Origin: Manihot esculenta
Taxonomy: Eukaryota > Streptophyta > Magnoliopsida > Malpighiales > Euphorbiaceae
DNA length: 64,000 nucleotides
NCBI RefSeq assembly: GCF_001659605.2
Contig: NC_035177.2
Coordinates: forward strand, 2,852,611 to 2,916,610
Reading direction: 5' to 3'
The notes below the pieces were generated by a model. That model saw nothing but the letters and a program-made list of their open reading frames with translations. It had not been told where the DNA came from and did no database searches. The position numbers were made by a program, and so were the translations under genes. Shown piece after piece: positions 21,371 to 31,892 of the stretch (the stretch's first letter is position 1; each line of letters begins with the position of its first letter).

Positions 21371-22142
21371 GGTAACTTATTATATTTTAATATAATTAAT
21401 AAATCAATTCCTATATTTTTAAAATTAAACACTTAAATCTCTCTATAATTAGTTAATATTTTTATATTTTTAAAATCATACACTTAAATCTCTTTAGTAT
21501 CAGTCCATAATCATCTATTATAATTTAAATATTTTTATTTTTTATTTTTTATTTAAAATAATACTTAAGTTATATTAATTTTTATTTATAATATAATATT
21601 AAACTAATTTTTAACACATTTTATTCTTCAATTTCCATTTATTAAAATATTTCAATATTTATAATTTCAAAAATTTTTAAAAATATTTACAATTTCAATT
21701 ACTTATATTGCACTAAATAACATTTAAATAAGTTATAAACTTTATAAAGAGTATGAAAAAAGAAAAAAGTTTGATTATCAACTAGTTTTGAACTAATATC
21801 TATAATGGATAGAATAACTGTAATCTTAAACAGATTAAATATAAAAAAAATTTAAAAATTTAGTTTTAAAAATATAACAACTAATCTATTAATTACGCTA
21901 AAATTTAAAAATTAAAAATATAATTTATACAGTATAAAATTTTCACCTACATTAAAAAGAATTTGAGTGTTTATAGAATATTTTAAATATTTAAAATATT
22001 TATTCTCTTTTTCACTGACTGACTAATAGAATTATAAATTGAAGATGTTGAATTTGGGCGAAATAATTATATAGGGATTTGAGTGTTTAATTTTAAAACG
22101 TATAAAAATGGATCCGTTAATTACGTCAAAATATAATTTACC
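21371..22142. mobile_element. TIR element, non-autonomous
   Basis: About 85 bp of imperfect inverted repeat: the left GGTAA...ATTATATTTT...TAATTAA and AAAATTAAACACTTAAATC blocks pair with the right arm at 22057-22142, which ends TTACC. The interior is AT-rich and non-coding. No target duplication found. Confidence 0.5.
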
Positions 22143-23034
22143 CGGTACATAATGATCTAAAAATTTAACTTCTATTGATTAATTTATGATATTGATTAAT
22201 TTATGAATAAGTGTCAGAAAGAAAAAAAGATGAAAATGAATATAAATCTATTGGATTTGTATTTTATTCTTTGAGTCAAATTCTTACGAATAGGTTCTTT
22301 GAGTGATTAATAAATTTCTATACATTTGCTCATATAAAATGGAGTCAACTCCCCATTGCGTATTGGTTAATTTATGATATTGGTTAATTTATTTTCTTCA
22401 CTTTCTAAATAAAAGAAAATGTTTTTTAAAGTTTTTTTTTTTTTGGTTTATTTTACTTCTTTCTAATTTTTCTATATCCAAACATGCTTTTAAAACATAA
22501 ATGCAAATATTTGTGACAAGTTAAGTAAGAGAAAATTAGTTTTTTAATCTTATTATAAAGTGAAAATTATTGAATAAGTAAATGGATAAATTTTTTATCT
22601 ATTTCTTCAATTTGAAGTTAAAGAAACCATTTATTCTATCCTTTGATTGGCTTAAAGTACACTTCAATTTTTTTCCTTTTCTTTTTGTTATTTTAATTTT
22701 TAATTTATAAAATGAAGAAATTTGTAATTTATTCGTACATTCTTAACTATTTAAATAAATAAATTGAATAATTAATAATTTAAAAAATAATAACTAAATA
22801 GTTAAATATTAAAAATATAAAGATTAATTAATTGATATATTTTAAAAAATTAATAAATAAAATTATTGCTTTCACTACATCATGATACGACGTAATAATT
22901 CACTACTTGATAAGATATAATAATCGACCAAAGTAAATTATGAGCTGTCATTATAGGACAGGATCACATATTAAAAATCTAATAATTTGACATACGTTCG
23001 TAGAAGTCTCACCTATAAAAAAGAAGATTAGGAC
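22143..23034. other. AT-rich intergenic DNA
   Basis: No gene. A short motif, GATTAATTTATGATATT, is doubled near 22177-22207 and recurs in altered form at 22365-22392. Confidence 0.5.
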
Positions 23035-23521
23035 TAGGGGTGAGCAGTATTCGGTTCAAATTAAAAAAATCGACCCAACCGAATTAATTTTAAAATTCGG
23101 TTCAAATTTTTATTCAATTCGGTTCGAATTTTTATTCAATTCGGTTCGGTTCGATTTTTAATTTTAAAAATTTCGGATCGGTTCGATTTTGATAAAAAAA
23201 ATCAAAAAAATAAACCGAACCGATTAGTGATAATAATACGTTATTTTCAATAATATAGAGAAATTAAATTATATTAAAATTAAAATATTTTAATTAAATT
23301 TTAAAATATTAAAAATAAAGTGTAAAAAATAAAAAATTTATTAAAAATCAAAACCAATCAAACCGAACTGAATCGAATCAAATCAGACCGGTTCGGTTCG
23401 ATTCGATTCAATTTCTGATCCAAATCGATTCAGTTCGATTTTTATAAATACTAAAATTTCAATTTTTAATTTATTCAGTTCGGTTTGATTTTGAACCGAA
23501 TCGACCGAATGCTCACCCCTA
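23035..23521 (+). repeat. Full-length AACCGA-rich TIR repeat
   Basis: Bounded by TAGGGGTGAGCAGTATTCGG and CCGAATGCTCACCCCTA, with TTCGGTTCGG/ACCGAACCG subterminal blocks and an AT-rich centre. It is the best-preserved copy of the family. Flanks share TAGGAC within three bases of each end, a possible target duplication. Confidence 0.75.
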
Positions 23522-25217
23522 ACTAGGACACCCTAACACTCAATATCTCATCAAAACTCACCCTCTCTTGAGCATGTTAAGCGTTCATGGAAATTTATTG
23601 TTAGCCGATATAATCTAGTAGATCCACAATATGTCTATGATTGAAGAATCCATTATTTACTAGGTAGTATCAGTCATATTTTTAGAAAAATAACTAATTT
23701 CATTTTTTACGGTATAAAAGTAAAAAGCAAATATGTACAAGGATTATGGTATACATTCTTACATGTTCATTTTTAACTCAAAACAATCTAAATATTATTA
23801 TTATTAAATATTATTTTCTTCTCAAAATATTCATTCTTATTTATTTTATCTTTTAACTAAACATGAAATAATGGAAAATATTTTTTTTTCCTAATTTGTC
23901 TTCCTCATTTATTTTCTTTATCAAACATAAGCTTAAAATATGAGTGTTACAATTAGCTTATCATGATTAATGTGGCGTAAATAAATCTGTACTATGATTG
24001 GTCAATTCTGAAAAAAGATGATTGACACCTTTGAATTCTCGACACTTAAATCAGTAAACTCAAGAATAATTATATGATAACTATGTACTCTAATCTGTGC
24101 GATTATTAGACAAAATTAATTATTGTATTCATATAAATTTAATGGGATCACTGGCTAATTGACATGAGATTTTACTGACTAATTGATCAGGAATTCCGTA
24201 ATTGTAGGTGTAATGAGTATCTGCTGAATTGTTTCCTATTAATATTAATTTTATGTGAAACTCGATTTATTAGGAGAGTGTTAATATTAACTTTATGTGA
24301 AACTCGATTTATTAGGAGAGTGTGAATTTTTACGAAAAATTAAATATTTCGGTATTTGAGTATTTTTTTTAACGAATGGGATCTTATTATATGATTTTAT
24401 TTTACAGTTTATAATTTATTTTAGGGAATTATTATATCACATCAATGATGTGAATCACTTAAAAAAATAAGCCAATTTGATAAAACTTGCTTGCAAAGGG
24501 AAGGCGTTTGGGACTTATAAACCGTCCTTTTAACTTTTTTAAATTCATTGATCAATGAAGGCCCGAGGCTTAAGAAACCACAACATAGGCCCATGGTCCA
24601 AAAAAGCATCCTAGCTATTCTATCCACATCTAACAAAAACGCCCAAGTCATGAAGAAAAAAAAAAAAAAAATTCAAATCTATTCCAACCTGAAGAACACC
24701 ACATAGGTAGTCTTAACAGAACTAGAGAACTAGCATAAGCTCTAATTTTTAGGCTCCATTCAAAATAAAAAATTTATACATATATGAAAAATTTGTCTGT
24801 ACACTTAAATATATACAACCGTTTAATATAATTTCGATACGTGATTTAAAATTAAAAATAATTATCTAAAATATTATATTAAATCAGAATTTATTTAATT
24901 ATTAATAAAAATATAGTGATTTAATTGATAAAAAAATAAATTAAAATTATTTTACTCTTAAATAAAAATACAAAAAATTAATTAAATTTATTTTCAGAAA
25001 AAAAAATAAAGAAGAGGCCCAAAAAGTAGCCCACCCAAAGGAAGCCTATGGGCCCAAGAACAAACCCTAGGACTGATTATTGAAGGGGGAAGAATGTCGG
25101 TACATGGAACGATCCCCTCATCCACTGATTACGAGGAAAACTCTGAACTTCATCACTTAATTGGAAGATGATAGCATGCATCCAAAGATTGCAAGCAATC
25201 CAGTCACCAAGCCAAAA
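23522..25217. other. Intergenic DNA with one tandem duplication
   Basis: AT-rich, no gene seen. A 42-bp unit is repeated head-to-tail at 24239-24280 and 24281-24322 with one mismatch. 25010-25217 is less AT-rich and is the insertion target of the following TIR element. Confidence 0.5.
24239..24322 (+). repeat. 42-bp direct tandem duplication
   Basis: Two adjacent copies of TTAATATTAA(T/C)TTTATG...AGGAGAGTG, differing at one base. Confidence 0.9.
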
Positions 25218-25227
25218 TAAAGAAAAG
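25218..25227 (+). repeat. 10-bp target-site duplication, left copy
   Basis: TAAAGAAAAG directly precedes GGTAAATTATAATT. The identical 10 bases directly follow the other end at 27592-27601. Confidence 0.8.
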
Positions 25228-25412
25228 GGTAAATTATAATTTAATCCCTTTAATTTAGTGAAATGTAACTTTTTATTCCTCTGTTTTAAAAAATCTTCAA
25301 TTTAGTCACTTTAATTTTTAAAAACTATGACATTAATCATCCCGTTAGATTTTCAGTTAAATCACCGTTAATTTTAATTAAAAAGACTAAAACATCCATT
25401 CTCTCTCCTCCT
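25228..25412 (+). repeat. Left TIR of the ALS-carrying element
   Basis: Begins GGTAAATTATAATTTAATC. It is the inverted counterpart of 27408-27591, with scattered mismatches and a short indel. Confidence 0.8.
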
Positions 25413-25512
25413 TCTTCTTCTTATTCTTATTCTTCTTCTCCTTCTCCTTCTCCTTCTCCTTCTCCTTCTCCTCCTCTTTTCTGATCTCCTCCTCCTTCTT
25501 CTTCTTCTCTTT

Positions 25513-27225
25513 GATGTCCTTATTGAAGCCTTGGAGCATGAGGGAGTCACTCACGTATTTGGATACTCAGGAGGGGCTTCCATGGAGATTCATCAAGCCC
25601 TCACCCGCTCCAGTGTAATCCGTAATATTCTTCCAAGACATGAACAAGGTGGAATCTTTGCTGCTGAGGGCTACGCCAAAGCTTCTGGTCGCGTTGGCGT
25701 TTGCATTGCCACCTCTGGCCCTAGTGCCACCAACTTCGTTAGTGGACTTGCTGATGCACTGCTGGATAGTGTACCCATTGTTGCCATCACCGGACAAGTT
25801 CCTCGTCGCATGATAGGCACTGATGCATTTCAAGAAACACCGATAATTGAAGTAACAAGATTCATAACTAAGCACAATTTTATGGTTGTTGATGCTGAGG
25901 ACATTCCTTGTATTGTCAAAGAAGCCTTATATCTTGCTTCTTCCGGCAGGCCTGGACCGGTGCTTGTAGATGTACCAAAGGATATCCAGCAACAGCTTAT
26001 CATTCCAAACTGGGACGTGCCCATGAGGCTACCTGGGTACGTATCAAGGCTGCCAAAAAGCCCTGAAATTGGGAAATTGGAGCAGATTGTGAGGCTGATC
26101 TTTCAATCCAAGAAACCGGTACTGTATGTTGGTGGTGGGTCTCTGAACTGTAGTGAGGACCTAAGGCGATTTGTTGAGCTTACCAAGATACCAGTGGCGA
26201 GTACTCTAATGGGCCTTGGAAGTTTCCCTTTAGGCGACGAGCTGTCACTTCACATGCTGGGAATGCATGGGACTATGTATGCAAATTATGCAATAGATCA
26301 ATCAGATTTGCTGCTGGCTTTTGGAGTTAGATTTGATGATCGTGTGACGGGTAAAGTCGAGGCTTTTGCCAATAGAGCAAGTATAGTTCACATTGACATT
26401 GATCCAGCTGAACTGGGGAAGAACAAGCAGCCACACGTTGCACTCTGTGCTGATCTGAAGATTGCTCTGAAAGGTTTGAACAGGTTGCTGGAGAAGAAGG
26501 GAGCTAAGTCCCTGCTCGATTTCTCTGCTTGGAGAGACGAAATCAATGAACAGAAAGCAAAATACCCATTAAGCTATAAAAATTTAGGAGAAGCAATTCC
26601 TCCACAATATGCAATTCAAGTTCTGGACGAATTAACTGATTGTAATGCTGTTATAAGCACAGGTGTTGGGCAACACCAAATGTGGTCTGCACAATTTTAC
26701 AAGTACAAAAAGCCTCGTCAGTGGCTAACATCTGGTGGTCTAGGAGCTATGGGTTTTGGCTTGCCTGCTGCTATGGGGGCTGCAATTGCAAGACCAAATG
26801 CTCTAATGGTAGACATCGACGGCGATGGAAGCTTCATCATGAATGTCCAAGAATTGGCGACGATAAGAACAGAGAACCTGCCTGTGAAGATCTTGTTACT
26901 GAACAATCAACATCTGGGTATGGTCGTTCAATGGGAGGACAGATTCTATCATTCCAACAGAGCACATACATATTTAGGGAACCCATCAAAAGAAGAAGAG
27001 ATTTTCCCAGACATGTTGAAGTTTGCTGAGGCATGCGATATTCCAGCTGCGAGAGTGACAAAGAGAAGTGAGCTTAGAGAGGCTATGAAGAAAATGTTGG
27101 AGACTCCAGGACCTTATTTGCTTGATGTGATTGTCCCACATCAGGAACATGTCCTGCCAATGATCCCAAGTGGTCTTTCTTTTAAGGATGCTATTACTGA
27201 AGGTGATGGGAGAGCCCAGAATTGA
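25513..27225 (+). CDS. ALS: Acetolactate synthase catalytic subunit, 5'-truncated copy
   Basis: ALS/AHAS joins two pyruvates (or pyruvate and 2-ketobutyrate) in chloroplast branched-chain amino-acid synthesis and uses ThDP, Mg and FAD. The frame is open, and family similarity starts at [12 protein letters not shown] (25513) and runs to the normal C-terminus ([15 protein letters not shown]). The catalytic Glu of LPRHEQGG, the [12 protein letters not shown] ThDP motif and the FAD-domain [11 protein letters not shown] are intact. Residues equal to herbicide target sites Ala122, Pro197, Ala205, Asp376, Arg377, Trp574 and Ser653 (Arabidopsis numbering) are the sensitive type. Missing are the transit peptide and about 100 N-terminal residues. 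No in-frame ATG precedes 25582; upstream the frame reads into a Leu-rich CT tract. SGPSATN replaces the usual SGPGATN. Plant ALS genes commonly lack introns, so retrocopy and DNA capture cannot be told apart. Probably not a functional chloroplast enzyme as it stands. Confidence 0.88.
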   Translation, partial: DVLIEALEHEGVTHVFGYSGGASMEIHQALTRSSVIRNILPRHEQGGIFAAEGYAKASGRVGVCIATSGPSATNFVSGLADALLDSVPIVAITGQVPRRMIGTDAFQETPIIEVTRFITKHNFMVVDAEDIPCIVKEALYLASSGRPGPVLVDVPKDIQQQLIIPNWDVPMRLPGYVSRLPKSPEIGKLEQIVRLIFQSKKPVLYVGGGSLNCSEDLRRFVELTKIPVASTLMGLGSFPLGDELSLHMLGMHGTMYANYAIDQSDLLLAFGVRFDDRVTGKVEAFANRASIVHIDIDPAELGKNKQPHVALCADLKIALKGLNRLLEKKGAKSLLDFSAWRDEINEQKAKYPLSYKNLGEAIPPQYAIQVLDELTDCNAVISTGVGQHQMWSAQFYKYKKPRQWLTSGGLGAMGFGLPAAMGAAIARPNALMVDIDGDGSFIMNVQELATIRTENLPVKILLLNNQHLGMVVQWEDRFYHSNRAHTYLGNPSKEEEIFPDMLKFAEACDIPAARVTKRSELREAMKKMLETPGPYLLDVIVPHQEHVLPMIPSGLSFKDAITEGDGRAQN

Positions 27226-27407
27226 TGAATTTTGTGCTTTGTAAAATTAAGGAGTTAAAAGAATGTATAGGTTGTATTGGTTGAATGTATAGGAGATCGG
27301 GAAGGAGAAGAAGAAGAAGAAGAGGAAGAAGAAGGAGATAAAGAGAAGAAGAAGGAGACCGCAAAAGAGAAGAAGAAGAAGAGGAAGAGGAAGAGGAAGA
27401 GGAAGGA

Positions 27408-27591
27408 GAGAGAATGGGTATTTTAGACTTTTTAACTAAAATTAACGGTGATTTAACTGAAAATCTAATGGGAGGGACTAATGTCATAATTTTTAAAAAT
27501 CACAGCGACTAAATTAAATTAAAAATTTTTTAAAACAGAGAGACAAAATGTTGCACTTCACTAAATCAGAGAGATTAAATTACAGTTTACC
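27408..27591 (-). repeat. Right TIR of the ALS-carrying element
   Basis: Reverse complement of the left TIR; the outer end is AATTACAGTTTACC. Preceded by a GAA/GAG-rich tract (27300-27412) that mirrors the left CTT/CTC tract. Confidence 0.8.
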
Positions 27592-27601
27592 TAAAGAAAA
27601 G
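27592..27601 (+). repeat. 10-bp target-site duplication, right copy
   Basis: TAAAGAAAAG, identical to 25218-25227. Confidence 0.8.
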
Positions 27602-27780
27602 CACCAACTCAATGCAAATGAAAAGAGTCAATCAGCAGAGCTCAAGTGGCAGATGCGCCTTCAAGGGTCAATGGCTGAGCAAAGCACATGCCGGTTAGGG
27701 GACCCTTGAGGTACAGATCCCATCGGTGCATATGCACTTTCCATGGCAGCCTAGCCACCGTACATTTGTTGGCATCAAAT

Positions 27781-28240
27781 AATCAAATCATATTACTCTA
27801 TATTTCGATTCTAATCTAAATTTAACAATCGAAAAATTAAATCAAATTTATTAATTTTAATTTACTAAATCGGTTAATTGAAATATTCAATTCGGTTGAA
27901 TTAGTATTTTTTAATTTATTTAATTTTTTATTTGATTCAATTTAAAAAGTGTTAAATAACGGATAAATCAAATAATTAATTTTATACGTATTTTTATTAT
28001 ATGGAATACGGATTTTATAAGTACTTTTGAATTATTTTACTGAAATTAAAAGCAGAAAATTTAAAAAAATTATAGATTTCGATTTGAAGTAACTGAATCA
28101 AACTAAACTGATTTTTATCAGTTCGATTTGATTCGATTATATTTTTATAATCAATTTTTTTAATTTTTAATATTTTTATAATTCGATTTTTGATTTTTCA
28201 ATTCGGTTCAAAATCAAATTTACCGATTACACAGCCCTAT
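27781..28240. repeat. Degenerate AACCGA-type repeat
   Basis: Contains diluted TTCGGTT / CGATTTGATTCGATT blocks and ends TTACCGATTACACAGCCCTA, resembling the 3' side of the TAGGGGTGAGCA family. The left end is not clear. Confidence 0.4.
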
Positions 28241-29794
28241 TTAAGGTGATAACAGATATTTAAATAAATTTTTGGACGTTTCAATATAGTAATGTGTATT
28301 AAATTCTACATCTTTTTAAAATAAAGATAAATTATAAAAAATTAAATAATTTGTTCATACATATAATAAATTATAAAATAAATAAAAATAATATAAAATA
28401 TTAAACTATAGAACTTATAATGATTAAAAAATTATAATAAAAAATATATAATAAATATAAGTATTGTGAATTTTGGTTTATGAAAGCAAGTATTATGAAT
28501 TTATAATTTTGATAAGTTTATATAAAATTCAAATATTTAAATTTTGAAAAAAATATAAATTTAAAATAGATAAGACTGTTCCAATAAATAAGTGTTTTAA
28601 GACTTGATAATTTTTTATAAGTTTATGAAAGCAAGTATTATGAATTTAAAATAGATAGGAAAGTTTATATAAAACACTTATTGTATAAATTTATTGGAAT
28701 AACACTTATATTTTGCACAAGCAATATATTTTGCACAAGACTTCCTAAACTACCCTCACTATATTTTGTTAATTATAAATTTATTATTATTTAAAATTTT
28801 TTAATTTAATTATATTAATATTTTATTTAAATTCAAATTAATTGACGAAATCTCTTAATATTTAAATTATAATTGATTAAATTTTATCAAGAAAAAATTC
28901 ACTTAATATTTAAATTATTTGTATTTAAATTTTATTATAAATTAAATTATAATTTTTTTAAAAAATAATTATAGTCCGTTATTATTTAAAAAATTTTAAT
29001 GTAATTATTTAATTATATTATTAGTCTATTTAAATTTAAATTGATTGAAGATATTCTTGATTAAATTTTATTACACAAGATTTTTTTACATTTAAATTTC
29101 ATTTATTGAAATTTTATTATAAATTAATTATTTTTTAAAAAAATAATGAATTAAATAAAAAAATTGTATACAAAAATATAAAAATTAGTATTTTATATTG
29201 GAAATTAAGATTTTATGATATATTATATTTAGAAATAAAATTATACAAATTTTTTACATTATAATTGAGAAATATATTATATAATATTAAATTTTAAATT
29301 AATGGATGGCAGGAATTGATTTTTTTATAAGAAATATATTATAGATATATTTTATAATATTAAATGATAAAATTAATAGTAAATAATTATTATTTATTTA
29401 AAACGTAATTGAATTATCATAAAATAGTAAAAGTTAATTAAAATACAAATTTATGATATTCTGGACATATATAATATAAATATTTGAATTGTTTAATAAT
29501 ATTAAAATCGCATCATACTATATTTGTTATGTTGTAGAATAAATACCCCACACCTAACCTTTTGCTTGTCCTCAAGCAAACAAACATAATCAAATAAGCT
29601 TTATTTGCTACTTGATCTTTATTTCCACTTAAACTCTTACTCTAGACACCTATTTTGAATCATTGCATTGAAAAATATATGCATGAAAATTTATTTTACT
29701 CAAGAGAGAGGTCATACATGCATATATTATTTGTTCAAATAAAACTCTTTCTAGCTTTCAGAGTGATTTGCCCTTACCTTGCACATTTTATGAA
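28241..29794. other. AT-rich intergenic DNA
   Basis: Very AT-rich, no gene seen. A ~22-bp phrase, TATGAAAGCAAGTATTATGAATT, occurs twice (28479 and 28624). Confidence 0.5.
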
Positions 29795-29888
29795 TTATCG
29801 ATTCGGTTTTTATAAACACTAAAATTTCGATTTTCGATTTATTCGATTTGGTTCGATTTGAATCGAACCGACCGAATGCTCACCCCTA
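29795..29888 (+). repeat. 3' end fragment of the AACCGA repeat family
   Basis: ATCGATTCGGTTTTTATAAA to ACCGACCGAATGCTCACCCCTA matches the last ~95 bases of the 23035 copy. The left part is absent. Confidence 0.65.
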
Positions 29889-31642
29889 GATGTTAGGGTG
29901 ATAGAGAAAATTTTGAAATCTTTGAATTCAAAATTTGATCATGCAGTAGTGGCAATTGATCATATAGATGAAGGACATGTTTCTCTATGTTCGTGATAAC
30001 AATAATTTGTTGATTGCTCGTCTGAAAATGACCAAGAACAGGATGTTTCCTTTAAACTTGTGCATCTACAAATCTAATTGCTTCAAAGCAATTACTGAAT
30101 ATGATTCTAATTTATGACATCTTTGATATGGGCATTTGAACTTCGAAGCATTGAAGTTGTTAGCAAAGAATGACATGGTGATAGGCTTGCCCGAAATTGA
30201 ATCTCCCAACAGATTATGTGAGATTTGTGCCATGGAAAAGCAAGAAAGGAAGCCATTTCATAAAGGAAAATCAATAAGAGCAACTGAGCACCATTATGAT
30301 GTTTGTGGCCCTATTAATCTTGTATCAAAAGGAGGCAATAGGTATTTCTTGATATTTATTGATGATTTTAGTGGAAAAACCTGGATTTATTCTTGAAAGA
30401 AAAAAGAGAAGTCTTGATTCGATTAAGAAATTCAAAATTTTAGTTGAGAAATAAAGTGAGTGTCATATAAAAAATCTTAGAATAGATAAAGGTGGCGGAG
30501 TCAGGAGCTTCCCTTTGGTAGGGCACTGCAACTGCACTGCTGCGGCACCACCGGCTGCGCCGCTGCTGCACCTTCATCCCCCTTTAAAGCATTTTCCGGT
30601 CGCCGGTACGGCACGTGCCCCTTGCCGTACCCTCCCTCCGCCCCTGAATAAAGGTGGAGAGTATACCTCAGATGTATTTGATGTTTTTTTGTAAAGATAA
30701 TGGGGTTGTTCACCAATTTACTATGCCACAAACCTCACAACTAAATGGTGTATCTGACAGAAAAAAATAGGACTCTTTTAACATGGTGAGATGTATGTTA
30801 AAAGAAAAGATTATTAAACAAGTTTCCTACAAAACGTCTTGGGAATATTACACTGAATGAAGTATGGAGCTAACATAAGTCAAGAGTTGATCATTTGAGG
30901 ATATTTGGCAGCGTTGCTCATTCCAAAATTCCTGAAGAGAAGAGAAGTAAACTTAAAGATAAAAGTCAGAAATGCATTATGCTGGGATATGGAGAGAATT
31001 CTTCTAGCTAAAAGCTGTACAATCCTATGATAAATGGAGAGAATTTTTCTAGCTACAAGCTGTACAATCCTATGATAAAGAAAGTAGTCATGTCAAGGGA
31101 TGTTAGATTTGATGAAGAGAAAATATGGCACTGGGCTGATGAAGGACAACAACAACAACTTATTCTAGAAGATGAAGAAGAGGAGAAAAGTGAATATGGA
31201 GAGCAAAATATGGCAGCATCACCACCTCCTCAATCACTCTCAGATAAATCATCTAGTTCAACTCCTAGAAAGACAAGGAGCATCCAGGAAATATACAATA
31301 TTATACAAAGGCTAGATCTTGATGATTTTAACATGTTATGCCTTTTTACAGGAAGTAATCCATTAACTTTTGAAGAAACTGTTCAAGAAGAGAAATGGAG
31401 AATTGCTATGAAGGATGAGATGAATGCCATTTCTAAAAATGATACTTGGGAACTTCATACACTTCCTAATGGACACCAAGCAATTAGAGTCTAGCGGGTA
31501 TTCAAGACTAAACGAGATGCAAAAGGAGAAAGCCAGACTCCTGGCGAAAGGGTACAAAGCCACTCAAGGTTGGAATTTTCAAATATTTGCAGAAGAAGCT
31601 CGAAGTTATGGCACCAAGTGAAACAAGTTTAAGGAGGGAATT
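29889..31642 (+). mobile_element. Decayed Ty1/copia retrotransposon fragment
   Basis: Pieces in order: gag end (VIEKILKSLNSKFDHAVVAID, 29896-29960); pre-integrase and integrase start (YGHLNFEALKLLA, CEICAMEKQERKPFHKGKS, then FLIFIDDFSGKTW; 30130-30396); integrase end (HLRIFGSVAHSKIPEEKRSKL; 30893-30960); and RT start (EEKWRIAMKDEMNAISKNDTWEL; 31391-31460). These are standard copia pol motifs. Stops, frameshifts and large deletions interrupt it, and RT beyond its start, RNase H and most of gag are gone. A 45-bp in-frame tandem duplication lies at 30991-31080. It ends with a purine tract (AAGGAGGGAA, 31631) before an LTR-like start. Confidence 0.85.
30486..30657. mobile_element. 152-bp GC-rich insertion with 10-bp target duplication
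   Basis: ATAAAGGTGG occurs at 30486-30495 and 30648-30657. The bases between (30496-30647) run from CGGAGTCAGGAGC to CTCCGCCCCTGA. They are strikingly GC-rich and interrupt copia integrase sequence. The element resembles short plant elements with GGCGGAGCCAGG-type ends (from memory). Class unassigned. Confidence 0.65.
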
Positions 31643-31838
31643 TGTTGAATATTAAACTTGTTTCCATATCAAAGTTAAGTTCAATCAATAATACATGTTC
31701 TAGAAGCATAAATTTATTAAACAATTTCTATTATTTTCTTATCATTTTTTATATTTATTTATATATTTTAATAATAAAATACATATATATGTAAATAAAA
31801 AGTATACATTTATTTTTAGTAGTAAAATAAAGTGTACA
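31643..31838 (+). mobile_element. Probable copia 3' LTR start / MSL promoter region
   Basis: TGTTGAATATTAAACTTG follows a polypurine tract, as a copia 3' LTR would. The end is not definable, and the sequence merges into the upstream region of the MSL-like gene. Confidence 0.35.
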
Positions 31839-31848
31839 TATATATAAG
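31839..31848 (+). promoter_or_regulatory. TATA-like box of the MSL-like gene
   Basis: TATATATAAG lies about 45 bases before the ATG at 31893. The region is AT-rich, so this is weak. Confidence 0.3.
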
Positions 31849-31892
31849 CTTAATGTTGTCACTTAGATTCAGAAAACAAAAAAGAGAGAGGT

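Larger units (their letters stand above)
25228..27591 (+). mobile_element. Pack-MULE-like element carrying an ALS gene copy
   Basis: Terminal inverted repeats of ~185 bp (25228-25412 and 27408-27591) pair closely through most of their length, for example CACCGTTAATTTTA and GATTTTCAGTTAAATC in both arms. A 10-bp perfect target duplication flanks the ends. Mutator-like elements make 9-11 bp duplications and have long TIRs, and copies carrying host gene pieces are called Pack-MULEs. The inner borders are inverted CT/GA-rich tracts (25401-25512, 27300-27412). No transposase is present. Confidence 0.8.

Noticed and set aside
25567..27061. Overlapping frames on both strands inside the ALS region
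   Set aside because: Shadows of the ALS frame; no motif and no start context.
27194..27487. Minus-strand frame with poly-Ser/Leu product
   Set aside because: Produced by the GAA/GAG simple repeat beside the right TIR; not a gene.
25228..27591. Reading this element as an ordinary ALS gene in its native place
   Set aside because: Long TIRs with a perfect 10-bp duplication and the abrupt loss of the N-terminus argue for a transposed copy.
30501..30731. GC-rich minus-strand frame of 76 codons
   Set aside because: Lies across the 152-bp insertion and broken copia sequence; GC content alone keeps it open.
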